This document shows positions 8,553 through 16,714 of a stretch of 64,000 bases of DNA, in pieces; position 1 is the first letter of the stretch; the number at the start of each line of letters is the position of its first letter. This DNA is from Bifidobacterium magnum. Its GTDB lineage: Bacteria > Actinomycetota > Actinomycetes > Actinomycetales > Bifidobacteriaceae. The stretch lies in contig NZ_JGZB01000004.1 of the NCBI RefSeq assembly GCF_000741255.1, positions 186,001 through 250,000 on the forward strand. The letters are read 5' to 3'. The position numbers were made by a program, and so were the translations under genes. Below the pieces are notes generated by a model. The model had not been told where the DNA came from. It ran no database searches and saw only the letters and a program-made list of their open reading frames with translations.

Positions 8553-10492
8553 ATCCCCTTACGTTTCGCGTGATTCACGGGTTCGTCGTTATGCGCGTGC
8601 ACGGATCCCATGCCTTCGCCCACAATGCGTGCGGCGACGCCGGGTTCGCCCTCGCTGGGCGTGGACTGCTTAAGCGGCGTGATACCGGGCATGTATAGCA
8701 CATCGTCGTTCGAGGCGCCCGCGGCCACCATCGGCATGACCAGCGCATCTTTCCAGACGAGCAGTTCCACAAGCACGGGCCGGTCGTTGATCTCCTGCGC
8801 GCGCTTCATGGCCTCGACGGCCTCCTCAGGCGTCGTGGCGCGGATCGCTTCCCAGCCATAAGCCTCGGCGAGCTTGACGAAGTCGGGAATGCCCACAAGC
8901 GGCTCGTCGTGCAAAATCGTGGCCGAATAATGTTGCTTGTAGAACAGCGTCTGCCACTGGCGCACCATGCCGTATACGGAGTTGTTGAGCAGCGCCACCT
9001 TGATGGGCGTGCCTTCCAATGCGGCCGTGGCCATCTCCTCGCTCGTCATCTGGAACGAGCCGTCGCCGTCTACCAGCCACACTCCCGCGGGCTTTTCGCG
9101 GTAGCGTTGTGCGCCAATGCTCGCGCCAATGGCGGCGGGCAGTCCGAAGCCCATCGTGCCGAGGCCTCCCGAGGAGATCCAGTCGTGCGGATGCTCGAAG
9201 TCGATAAACTGTGACGCCCACATCTGGTGCTGGCCCACGCCCGAAACCCAAATCGTGTCGGGATCGGCGAGCTTGCTGAGCTGCTCGATCACCCATTGCG
9301 GCGAAAGGCTGCCATCGGAGGGCTGCGTGTAGGTGAGCGGATACTGTTCGACCCACTGGCTGATCATCGTCCACCAGTTCGTCAGGTCGGGCCGGCCGTG
9401 CTGCTCGTGCTGACTTTCGATTTCGACGAGCAGATCGTCCACCACGGTCGCGACGTCGCCGACAATCGGCACGTCGACATCCCTGTTCTTTCCGATTTCG
9501 GCGGGATCGATATCGATATGGATCACTTTTGCGGACGGCGCGAACGAGTCGAGCTGTCCCGTAACACGGTCGTCAAAACGCGCGCCGATCGCGACAAGCA
9601 GGTCCGAGCGCTGTACGGCGCCCGTCGCGGCGATCGTGCCGTGCATGCCGAGCATGCCCAGATTCGCCGGATCGGAATCCGGAATAATGCCGCGCGCGGG
9701 CAGCGTGGTGACCACGGGCGCGCCCGTCAGGTCGGACAGCGCCTTGATCTGGCGGCTCGCGTCGGAACGGACGGCGCCGCCGCCCACGTAGAGTACGGGA
9801 CGCAACGCGCGCTGGAACAGCATGGCCGCGTCGCGCAGCGTACGACCGTGCGCCTTGGTGACGGGATTGTATCCCGGAAGAATCATTTTTTGCGGCCATG
9901 AGTAGTGCATCATGCCCGTTTGCGCCGTTTTGGTAAGGTCCACGACCACAGGTCCGGGACGGCCCGAATTCGCGATGTAGTACGCTTCCGTGAGCACGCG
10001 CGGAATGTCCTGCGCGTCCGTGACCAGATACGAATGTTTGGACACGGGATATGTGGCGCCCACAATATCGGCTTCCTGGAACGCGTCGGTGCCAATGGAA
10101 TTGACGCCCACCTGGCCCGTGATGACCACCAGCGGCACGGAATCCATGTTCGCGTCGGCGACGGCCGTGATGATGTTCGTGGCGCCCGGCCCGGACGTGA
10201 CAATGCACACGCCCACGTGGCCCGTGGCGACGGCGTAGCCTTCGGCGGCATGACCGGCGGCCTGTTCGTGGCGCGCAAGAATGAAACGGAACTTCGTGTC
10301 CTCGTTGATCGCGTCGTATACGGGCAGGATTGCGCCTCCCGGAATGCCGAACACGTCCTGAACGCCCAAGTCCTCCAGCGAACGGATCAACGCCTGCGCA
10401 CCGGTCATCGGTTCGCCGGAGACGTTGCGGTGTGATGGCGTGGCATTCTTCGAGGGAATGCCGCTGAAGCCCAGCGGGCGTGAAGGCAGCAT
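8549..10492 (-). CDS. ilvB: Acetolactate synthase large (catalytic) subunit
   Basis: 647 residues, a thiamine-diphosphate enzyme that joins two pyruvates, or pyruvate and 2-oxobutyrate, in valine, leucine and isoleucine synthesis. Visible signatures: FGIPGGAILPVYDAI, the catalytic Glu region ARHEQAAGHAAEGYA, the FAD-binding middle domain, and the ThDP motif DGDGSFQMT with LLNNSVYGMVRQWQ. The ATG at 10492 follows GAGAGGAAC at good spacing. The N-terminus carries about 28 residues before the conserved MTGAQALIRSL. It forms an operon with ilvN. Confidence 0.96.
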   Translation of the reverse strand: MLPSRPLGFSGIPSKNATPSHRNVSGEPMTGAQALIRSLEDLGVQDVFGIPGGAILPVYDAINEDTKFRFILARHEQAAGHAAEGYAVATGHVGVCIVTSGPGATNIITAVADANMDSVPLVVITGQVGVNSIGTDAFQEADIVGATYPVSKHSYLVTDAQDIPRVLTEAYYIANSGRPGPVVVDLTKTAQTGMMHYSWPQKMILPGYNPVTKAHGRTLRDAAMLFQRALRPVLYVGGGAVRSDASRQIKALSDLTGAPVVTTLPARGIIPDSDPANLGMLGMHGTIAATGAVQRSDLLVAIGARFDDRVTGQLDSFAPSAKVIHIDIDPAEIGKNRDVDVPIVGDVATVVDDLLVEIESQHEQHGRPDLTNWWTMISQWVEQYPLTYTQPSDGSLSPQWVIEQLSKLADPDTIWVSGVGQHQMWASQFIDFEHPHDWISSGGLGTMGFGLPAAIGASIGAQRYREKPAGVWLVDGDGSFQMTSEEMATAALEGTPIKVALLNNSVYGMVRQWQTLFYKQHYSATILHDEPLVGIPDFVKLAEAYGWEAIRATTPEEAVEAMKRAQEINDRPVLVELLVWKDALVMPMVAAGASNDDVLYMPGITPLKQSTPSEGEPGVAARIVGEGMGSVHAHNDEPVNHAKRKGM

Positions 10493-10581
10493 GGTTCGTT
10501 CCTCTCATTGGTCAGTGTATTGGTCTGAGTCATACTACTGAACGCGCAAGGGGGCATTGAAGGGACTGCCCAGAATATAAG

Positions 10582-10620
10582 AAGGTTCTGTTCGCCACAT
10601 AAACGGGCGGACAGAACCTT
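10582..10620 (-). terminator. Intrinsic terminator after rnc (or leader hairpin of ilvB)
   Basis: AAGGTTCTGTTCGCC at 10582-10596 pairs almost perfectly with GGGCGGACAGAACCTT at 10605-10620 around an 8-nt loop. On the minus strand it follows rnc and is trailed by a moderately U-rich stretch. It also lies about 90 bp upstream of ilvB, so an attenuation role there is possible but unsupported by any visible leader peptide. Confidence 0.7.
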
Positions 10621-10657
10621 GAAGCCTGAAAATTGGGGAAAGCGTGGGAGGCCGTGC

Positions 10658-11467
10658 TTATTCCTTGGAGTCGGCGTTGCGCTCGTCCAGCGCCTTCCAC
10701 GCCTGCTCGGCGGCCACGAGCTGCGCCTTGCGCTTGCTGCTGCCTTCGCCTACGCCGAAGACTTCGGCGCTGTCACCCAGCATGGCTTGCGCCGTGAAGA
10801 CTTGCGCGTATTCGGGGCCGCTGACGGCCATGCGGTACCTGGGCTCGCCCAATCCCATCTGGTGCGCCTTGACGGTCAACGACGTCTTCCAGTCGAGGGC
10901 CGGGCCTTCCGTGGCCACTTCCTCAAGCGTCTCGTCAATCAGGCGGTGCACCACGGCGCGCGCATGGTCGATACCGTACTCCACGAAGGTGGCGCCGATC
11001 AGCGATTCGACAATGTCGCACAGGATCGAGCTCTTGTTGGCGCCGCCCTGTTCCGATTCGCCGTGGCCGAGCAGAATGTACTGGCCCACATGCAGCTTTT
11101 CGCGCGCGATTTTGCTCAGCGACTCTTCCGAAACGGCTTTGGCGCGCATCTTCGCGAGCTGGCCTTCGGTCATGTCCGGGTGCTTCTTGTACAGCGTTTC
11201 CGTGGCGACGAGTTCAAGCACGGCGTCGCCCAGGAATTCGAGGCGTTCATAGTTCTTGGTGCCCGGGTTTTCATGGGAGAAAGAACGGTGCGTGAGCGCT
11301 TCAATAAGCAGCTCCGGGCACAGTTTGGTGCCAAGCGCCTCGAAGAGGCGACCGGCCGCCGACACGTTATCGCGGGCTACCTCTTCCGGGGTCTGTGAGC
11401 ATTCGGCAATAGCAACCTCGGCCAGCTGCGTCGCCGGAATCTCGACTTCGTGGTTATGCTTGCTCAT
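10658..11467 (-). CDS. rnc: Ribonuclease III
   Basis: 269 residues from the ATG at 11467, chosen because GGAGAGAAG lies nine bases upstream; the frame extends to 11545 but without support. The RNase III catalytic signature NYERLEFLGDAVLEL is present at about residue 67, with the second acidic cluster at CDIVESLIGA. The C-terminus is a double-stranded RNA binding domain (DWKTSLTVKAHQMG... GEGSSKRKAQLVAAEQAW). It processes rRNA precursors and structured mRNAs. Placement after rpmF and DUF177 is the usual actinobacterial order. Confidence 0.96.
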   Translation of the reverse strand: MSKHNHEVEIPATQLAEVAIAECSQTPEEVARDNVSAAGRLFEALGTKLCPELLIEALTHRSFSHENPGTKNYERLEFLGDAVLELVATETLYKKHPDMTEGQLAKMRAKAVSEESLSKIAREKLHVGQYILLGHGESEQGGANKSSILCDIVESLIGATFVEYGIDHARAVVHRLIDETLEEVATEGPALDWKTSLTVKAHQMGLGEPRYRMAVSGPEYAQVFTAQAMLGDSAEVFGVGEGSSKRKAQLVAAEQAWKALDERNADSKE

Positions 11468-11690
11468 AAAAGCGCTTCTCTCCATACAACATACTGCGGA
11501 ATAAGAGTCCAGAATATCGCCAACTATGGCCTCAATATTGAACACGGCGCAGTGTTACAACGTTTGCTCGGCGGTTCTCTTGACAACCGTCATATATGTT
11601 TGTCTATTGTCTCGTGCCTAAGCGCGATAGTCCATACCTATTCCAAAAAAATTCCCCCATGATGAACCCCTTGCTGAACATGCCACACCA
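11468..11690. other. Gap between rpmF terminator and rnc
   Basis: No gene is visible. A sigma-A-like pair, TTGACA at 11580-11585 and TCTATT at 11603-11608 with a 17-bp spacer, points on the plus strand toward no recognisable gene. Its significance is uncertain. The rnc promoter must lie here on the minus strand, but I could not pick it out. Confidence 0.3.
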
Positions 11691-11697
11691 ATAAGAA

Positions 11698-11725
11698 AAC
11701 CCCGCCACCCGTCGATGGCAGGGTT
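11698..11725 (-). terminator. Intrinsic terminator of rpmF
   Basis: On the minus strand AACCCTGCCATC pairs through all 12 positions (two or three G-U pairs) with GGTGGCGGGGTT, followed by a U-rich TTCTTATT. This is a canonical terminator just after rpmF. Confidence 0.85.
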
Positions 11726-11752
11726 CTCATGAAATGCTGAGTACGCTCAGAA

Positions 11753-11935
11753 TCACTTAGCGATTGCTTCGCGGTACACGCGACCACGGTAGGAACCGCA
11801 GTTCGGGCATGCGATGTGCGGCATCGTCTGTTCGCCGCAGTTCGGGCATGCGAGAGTCGCTACCGGCTTGGCCTTCCAAGCGGAACGACGAGTGCGTGTA
11901 TTGGCGCGCGACATCTTGTACTTTGGCAGTGCCAT
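11753..11935 (-). CDS. rpmF: 50S ribosomal protein L32
   Basis: 60 residues starting [18 protein letters not shown]. Two CPNCG knuckles (ACPNCGEQ and ACPNCGSY) form the zinc site of the C+ type L32. GAGGATAAGAA precedes the start. It follows the DUF177 gene, a pairing conserved across bacteria. Confidence 0.97.
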   Translation of the reverse strand: MALPKYKMSRANTRTRRSAWKAKPVATLACPNCGEQTMPHIACPNCGSYRGRVYREAIAK

Positions 11936-12050
11936 TTCTTATCCTCTGTTTCGTTCGAACAATATGAGCTTAAGCGTTCAGAAGTTTAACGCGCCCTCCG
12001 TACAAGTGTGTGTGGTGGCGCGTGGATGATGCACGCGCCACGCCACGCTC

Positions 12051-12656
12051 TCAGTCCTGTTCCGCTTCGTTCTCTTCGAGCTTCGCCTTGAAATCGGCCA
12101 GCGCCGCGAAACGGATGTCCGGAATGTCGTGCGAATGGTCGGGCGTTTCGTTCAGGTCCGCGCCGCACTGCGAGCACAGGCCCTTGCAGTCGGGCTTGCA
12201 CAGCGGCTGAAGCGGCAGCGTGGTCACGAAGGTGTCGCGGATCAGCGGCTCGATATTCGCGAATGCGCCGTTGTCGAGCAGCGGATAGACGTCCTCGGCC
12301 TCTTCCTCGCCCGCGATAATGTCCACTTCCTCGTCGTTCTTGCCAGGCTTGGCCGACTTGTCCTCGAACGGGAAGAACGCCGTGACCTGCTCGCTCAAGG
12401 TCTGGCTGATGTCCTTGTCGCACCTTGCGCACACCATGTGCGCGGGAGCGGAGAGCGTGCCCATGAAAATGAGGCCGTCCACGATCGAGTCGAAATGGCC
12501 CGTCACGTGTACGTCGGCGCCGGCGTCAATGCCCACAATGGCGTCGCCAATGCCTTCAGGCGCCGGGAAAACGGCGTCGATATCCTTCGTCTGGCCCGGC
12601 CGGCTGCCGACCTGCGCCACGGAAATCGTCCAATCGGTAAATGGTACTCGTGCCAT
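12051..12656 (-). CDS. DUF177 (YceD-like) protein
   Basis: 201 residues. The C-terminal half has the DUF177 cysteine pattern: CARCDKDI, then CKPDCKGLCSQCGADLNE. The family is nearly always next to rpmF and is linked to ribosome or 23S rRNA assembly, but the biochemical role is not settled. The start at 12656 has AAAGGAC upstream. Located between the SepIVA-like gene and rpmF in the same direction. Confidence 0.92.
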   Translation of the reverse strand: MARVPFTDWTISVAQVGSRPGQTKDIDAVFPAPEGIGDAIVGIDAGADVHVTGHFDSIVDGLIFMGTLSAPAHMVCARCDKDISQTLSEQVTAFFPFEDKSAKPGKNDEEVDIIAGEEEAEDVYPLLDNGAFANIEPLIRDTFVTTLPLQPLCKPDCKGLCSQCGADLNETPDHSHDIPDIRFAALADFKAKLEENEAEQD

Positions 12657-12684
12657 GATGTCCTTTACTGTTTGTTACTCCGGT

Positions 12685-13458
12685 TTAGCGAGGATAGTCC
12701 TCGTCCGTGAGATGTTCGAGTTCTTCGGCGGCGTCTTCCTGGCGGTCCTTCAATACGGTAAGGCCTCCCTGAACGTCGTTGCCGAGCTTGTTGAGCTGCT
12801 GCTGCAAGCTTTCCATGACCTTGATGCAATAGCGGTCGGCGCCCTGCGTGAGCGTGTCCGCCTTCGCCTGCGCCTGGTCGAGCATGTCGCGCGATTTTTG
12901 GCGCGCGATCTGCGTCACATGTTCCTGTCCTGCCAAGATTTGCGCCTGCTGCTGGGCTTCGTGGACCATGTCGGTGGCGCGGCTTTGCGCCGACGTGATA
13001 ATCACGTTCGCCTGCGACTGTGCCGTTTCCAGCCGATGTTCGGCTTCCCTCATAAGCGCGCTGGCGCGTTCCAGCTGCACGGGCAGCTTGGATTTGAGTT
13101 CTTCGAGCTGGTCGAGGAACTCGTCACGGTCGATTTTGACGAGTGACGGGGAAAAGATCGTGCCTTTGGCTTCCGTAATCGTGTTTTCCAGTTGGTCGAT
13201 GATGTCGTAAACCGTCGTGAATTCGGCGCGATTTTGGTCGATATCATCGTCGTTCTGGCGCCTCAAGTCGGGAAGCTGGTCCATGGGGACGCGCTGCGCG
13301 GGTCCCGCGTTTTCCTCGATCACTTCACTTTCCTGGGTGGAGTCGTCGATGCGCTGGTAACTTGATGATTGCGTAAAGTCCTCGTCATGCGGTTGCGTTC
13401 CTGCGTTGTCCCGCCCCCACATGGTGCGCGGAGAGACGTGTTGCGAATCCTCACTCAT
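12685..13458 (-). CDS. SepIVA-like coiled-coil protein (DivIVA-related)
   Basis: 257 residues. Residues 1-85 are acidic and disordered. After VYDIIDQLENTITEAKG comes a long Gln/Ala-rich coiled coil (about 110-245). No membrane segment is present. The gene order coaD - this gene - DUF177 - rpmF - rnc resembles the mycobacterial region encoding SepIVA, a DivIVA-domain protein needed for septation and elongation. I infer the same class; the N-terminal DivIVA part is only partly recognisable. GGGGA precedes the ATG. Confidence 0.75.
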   Translation of the reverse strand: MSEDSQHVSPRTMWGRDNAGTQPHDEDFTQSSSYQRIDDSTQESEVIEENAGPAQRVPMDQLPDLRRQNDDDIDQNRAEFTTVYDIIDQLENTITEAKGTIFSPSLVKIDRDEFLDQLEELKSKLPVQLERASALMREAEHRLETAQSQANVIITSAQSRATDMVHEAQQQAQILAGQEHVTQIARQKSRDMLDQAQAKADTLTQGADRYCIKVMESLQQQLNKLGNDVQGGLTVLKDRQEDAAEELEHLTDEDYPR

Positions 13459-13535
13459 TGATATTCCCCGATCCGGCCAAGCGTTGCGTTTGGTTCAGCA
13501 TTGTAGATGGTTTGTTTGGGTATTGTCAGACTGTG

Positions 13536-14030
13536 TCAGTTGGCGTCGCGATTGCGCAGCATCGTTCCCAAAATCGGCACGACGCGGTCGGGAACCATGC
13601 CGCTGATGTCGCCGCCATGGCGCGCCACGTCCTTGACCACGGAACTGGAAATATGCTCAAGAATGGGGTCGGCGGGAAGGAACATCGTTTCCACGCCCGC
13701 AAGCTTGCGGTTGACGAGGGCCATGCCGAGCTCGGCTTCGTAGTCGCCGTTTTGGCGCAAGCCTTTGACGATGACGGTGGCGCCCACCTGCTTGCAATAG
13801 TCGGTGATCAGGCCTTCCGTGCTGGCGACCGTGAAATTGGAAACACTTTTGGCCTCCAAGGCTTCGCGGATGATTTCCACACGCTCTTCTTCAGTGAAAA
13901 GCGGCGTTTTTGCGGCGTTGACGGCCACGACGACGTGGACCTGGTCGAACAGCTTGGCACAACGCATGATTACGTCGAGGTGGCCGTTGGTTACTGGATC
14001 GTAGGATCCCGGGCATACAGCGATTGTCAT
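13536..14030 (-). CDS. coaD: Phosphopantetheine adenylyltransferase
   Basis: 164 residues, the full family length. The nucleotidyltransferase motif is [15 protein letters not shown], with the second signature near the C-terminal end ([20 protein letters not shown]). It adds AMP to 4'-phosphopantetheine in coenzyme A synthesis. It is the first gene of the minus-strand block that continues to rnc. Confidence 0.97.
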   Translation of the reverse strand: MTIAVCPGSYDPVTNGHLDVIMRCAKLFDQVHVVVAVNAAKTPLFTEEERVEIIREALEAKSVSNFTVASTEGLITDYCKQVGATVIVKGLRQNGDYEAELGMALVNRKLAGVETMFLPADPILEHISSSVVKDVARHGGDISGMVPDRVVPILGTMLRNRDAN

Positions 14031-14221
14031 GGTTCCTAAGCGTAATGCCGCCGGCCGATGAAACAGGCCGATAACGGCGTGAAATCAGGCAGTAAGCGAA
14101 CGGGGAAACGCGATTGGTGCGCGAAAGTGGCGAATTTGGCAAAGATATCCGCGATTGGTGGCGTATATGGCGCGGTTTTTCTATGATGAAAGGTGCATAA
14201 ATAGGCGTATTGGAGGGAATC

Positions 14222-14542
14222 ATGAATCAGGAAGCATGGCGCGACGCATTGCAGCTCGCCAGCATGATGGCGGAATCGAATCCGGCGGCGCCGGCCTCGA
14301 ACCCGGATTTGGGCACAGCCGTGCTGGAACGTCCCGAGGAAAAAACCGAAGAGCAGCGTTCCGACACGGGCGACGCGGACCGTTTCGCGCACTACGTGTC
14401 CCGCGACCGCATCATGGAGTCGCAGATTACGGGACGTCCCGTAGTGGCACTGTGCGGCAAGGTGTGGGTACCCAAGCACGATCCGTCGCAGTATCCGATT
14501 TGCCCGGATTGCAAGCGCATTTATGACGAAATGATGCGCTAG
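14222..14542 (+). CDS. DUF3039 domain protein
   Basis: 106 residues from the ATG at 14222, chosen for the GGAGGG site upstream. The C-terminal part HYVSRDRIMESQITGRPVVA then LCGKVWVPKHDP and CPDCKRIYDEM is the DUF3039 pattern, a small actinobacterial protein with a conserved Cys triad that suggests metal binding. Function unknown. It is divergent from coaD. Confidence 0.88.
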   Translation: MNQEAWRDALQLASMMAESNPAAPASNPDLGTAVLERPEEKTEEQRSDTGDADRFAHYVSRDRIMESQITGRPVVALCGKVWVPKHDPSQYPICPDCKRIYDEMMR

Positions 14543-14799
14543 TTCGCGCGCAGGTGGGCGAACGGGAACGCGGGCAGTCCGGCTTCGTTGAACAGCGGGG
14601 CCGGCCCCCAGCTGCGCCATGCGTAGCGCACCGCGGCAGGCGTGAGCTGCCGCGGAATCTCAAGCCTTACGCGCGCCGTGCCGGTGACCGTGTCGATGGA
14701 CTCGATGGTCGCCGGCACTTGCATATAGTCGCCGCTTTCGTCGGCCACTTCGAAGCCTGATTCAAGCGGCACGGCAAAATCGGACTTATGCGGGGCCAT
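14539..14799 (-). pseudogene. 3'-terminal fragment of a sialate O-acetylesterase-like gene
   Basis: The last 86 codons read GFEVADESGDYMQVPATIES, then LTPAAVRYAWRSWGPAPLFN and EAGLPAFPF, which matches the extreme C-terminus of 9-O-acetylesterase/SGNH-type proteins. The catalytic domain is absent. Upstream, the frame remains open but runs antisense to a second fossil (14831-15076) and has no esterase resemblance. I read this as the surviving tail of a gene whose front was deleted. Confidence 0.7.
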
Positions 14800-14830
14800 A
14801 TGCAATCCCGAAGCATGCAGGAACGTTTTT

Positions 14831-15076
14831 GTGTTCCCGACTGCGGGACGCAGCGACCGTGGCGTTTGGGCGCAGATCGTCTGGTCGGCCAAGCTCGCCG
14901 TGCTCAACCCGGCCAAAGCGTTCATGACGCTGGTGCTGTTCGCGCTGCCCGTGCTGCTTATGATTTTCGTGCCCACGGCCACGATGTGGGTGCCGTTTGT
15001 ATGGCTTATTGTGGGCGGCGGAGTCACCATGTGGCTGGTCATGCTGATGACGCGCCGACTGCGCCGCCCGATGTGA
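14831..15076 (+). pseudogene. 3'-terminal fragment of a DUF624/YesL-like membrane protein gene
   Basis: 81 codons with two strongly hydrophobic helices: AFMTLVLFALPVLLMIFV and VPFVWLIVGGGVTMWLVML, ending TRRLRRPM. This resembles the last part of DUF624 (YesL) proteins, which usually neighbour glycan-utilisation genes. The N-terminal two thirds are missing. There is no ribosome site at the first ATG. A short membrane protein of its own is possible but less likely. Confidence 0.55.
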
Positions 15077-15100
15077 CGATATTCGCTAGTCCAGGAAGGC

Positions 15101-16114
15101 TCAGCGCGACGAAATCTCGTTGATCTTGTCGAGCTCCTCCTGCGTGAACTCGGTGTTGTTCATCGCGGCGATGTCGTCGAGCACCTGCTGCGGACGCGAA
15201 GCGCCCACGAGCACGGACGTGACGGTTTCGTCATGCAGCAACCATGCGAGCGCCATTTCGGCGAGCGTCTGGTCGCGCTGCTGCGCCATCTTGTTAAGGT
15301 CGCGGATCTGGCCGAGTTTTGTTTCGGTGAGCGCGTTCTTGTCGAGGAATCGCGGATCGTGGCCGATGCGGCTGTCCGCGGGCACGCCGTCCAGGTAGCG
15401 GTCGGTCAGCAGGCCCTGCGCGAGCGGCGAGAAGGTGATCAGGCCCTTGCCCAGTGCGTGCGCCTCTTCCTTGAGTCCGTTGCGCTCGATTGTGCGGTCG
15501 AAAATGTTGTACCGGTTTTGGTTGATGATGAACGGCACGTGCAGTTCATCGAGAATCGCCGCGGCCTTGCGCATCGTGGGGCCGTCATAGTTGGACAGGC
15601 CCACATATAACGCGCGTCCCGAACGCACGATTTGTTCAAGCGCCAGCATCGTCTCCTCAAGCGGCGTCTCCGGATCCATGCAGTGGTGGTAGAAAATGTC
15701 GACGTACTCGAGTCCCATGCGTTCCAGGCTCTGGTCGCAGCTGGCGATCAGGTACTTGCGCGAGCCGCTGACTCCTCCGTACGGGCCGGGCCACATTTCA
15801 TAGCCGGCCTTGGAGCTGATGATCATTTCGTCGCGGTACGGGCGCAGATAGTCGTGCATGATGCGGCCGAAATTGCGTTCCGCGGCGCCCGTCATCGGCC
15901 CGTAATTGTTGGCCAGATCGAAATGCGTGATGCCGTTGTCGAAGGCCGTGAACGCGATTTGGCACATCGTGTCGAACGGCGTGATGTCGCCGAAATTGTG
16001 CCACAGTCCCAGCGAGACTTCCGGCAACTTCAATCCGCTGTCGCCACTGCGCACGTAGCGCATGGATTCATAACGCGTGGGATCGGCCGTGTACTGTCGT
16101 GAAGGTTCCAGCAT
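15101..16114 (-). CDS. Aldo/keto reductase, YghZ-like
   Basis: 337 residues with the AKR fold. The catalytic tetrad is visible as FDLANNYG (Asp, Tyr), SSKAGYEMWPGP (Lys) and FYHHCMDPETP (His). The start MLEPSRQYTADPTRYESMRYVR, with GPYG and GSRKYL, matches the YghZ subgroup, which reduces L-glyceraldehyde 3-phosphate and methylglyoxal in E. coli. NADPH-binding residues SVLVGASRPQQV lie at about 295. Likely a detoxification enzyme. It lies downstream of the isochorismatase-fold gene and may share its transcript. Confidence 0.93.
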   Translation of the reverse strand: MLEPSRQYTADPTRYESMRYVRSGDSGLKLPEVSLGLWHNFGDITPFDTMCQIAFTAFDNGITHFDLANNYGPMTGAAERNFGRIMHDYLRPYRDEMIISSKAGYEMWPGPYGGVSGSRKYLIASCDQSLERMGLEYVDIFYHHCMDPETPLEETMLALEQIVRSGRALYVGLSNYDGPTMRKAAAILDELHVPFIINQNRYNIFDRTIERNGLKEEAHALGKGLITFSPLAQGLLTDRYLDGVPADSRIGHDPRFLDKNALTETKLGQIRDLNKMAQQRDQTLAEMALAWLLHDETVTSVLVGASRPQQVLDDIAAMNNTEFTQEELDKINEISSR

Positions 16115-16150
16115 TGGTTTCCTTACTGTTGGTCGGATATTGATTACTGC

Positions 16151-16711
16151 TTACGCAAGAATCGTAGCGCTGTCGCTCACCGTGATCAGCGGCGCGTATA
16201 GGGACATCAGATCCAGCGCGAGCTGGTGGTTCTCCGGTGACGTTCCCGCGCATGCGTCCGCCGCCACGCGTACGGAGACGCCCGCATCGCACGCGGCGAG
16301 CGCCGTCTGCAGCACACAGAAATCGGTGGCGACTCCGCAGACCGTGATCTTGCTGGCTCCACCGATAATGCGTGCGAGTTCCGGACCCCACTTGCTGAAC
16401 ACGGTTTTCGTGACTACCGGATGGCCGGCGACAAGATCCGCCATATCGTCCGTCCAATCGAACATCGGATCGGTGGCGGGCACGACAAAGTCGGGCCAGT
16501 CGGCGAAATAGTCGGCCCATGCCCCGGTGGGCGGTTCGGGAGACACATATTTGGTGTAGACCACATGGTCGTCGAACTCGCGCGCGAGCCGCTGGAACGG
16601 TTCGGTAGTGGCGTCGTAGGAATGGTCGGGGACGGCCCACGTGGACCAGTCGCTTTCCGCAAACACTTTCTGTCGGTCGACAACGACCAGCCATTCTCCG
16701 TCTCGAATCAT
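16151..16711 (-). CDS. Isochorismatase-fold cysteine hydrolase
   Basis: 186 residues. The catalytic triad of the superfamily is visible: Asp in VVVDRQKVF, Lys in TVFSKWGP and Cys in GVATDFCVLQT. The metal-binding D-x-H segment of nicotinamidases is not seen after VVYTKYVSPEPP, so it is unlikely to be PncA. Members cleave amide, ureido or ether bonds. It follows the NCS1 permease with a gap of three bases, so it is probably the last step of the same pathway, such as hydrolysis of a nucleobase-derived amide. The substrate is unknown. Confidence 0.85.
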   Translation of the reverse strand: MIRDGEWLVVVDRQKVFAESDWSTWAVPDHSYDATTEPFQRLAREFDDHVVYTKYVSPEPPTGAWADYFADWPDFVVPATDPMFDWTDDMADLVAGHPVVTKTVFSKWGPELARIIGGASKITVCGVATDFCVLQTALAACDAGVSVRVAADACAGTSPENHQLALDLMSLYAPLITVSDSATILA

Positions 16712-16714
16712 GGC

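Noticed and set aside
11580-11608. A small RNA gene from the TTGACA promoter-like pair
   Set aside because: No terminator suits the plus strand and no conserved structure is visible; only noted.
16151-16711. Nicotinamidase (PncA), tempting because pncB is nearby
   Set aside because: The metal-binding Asp-x-His segment is not seen; only the general cysteine hydrolase triad is.
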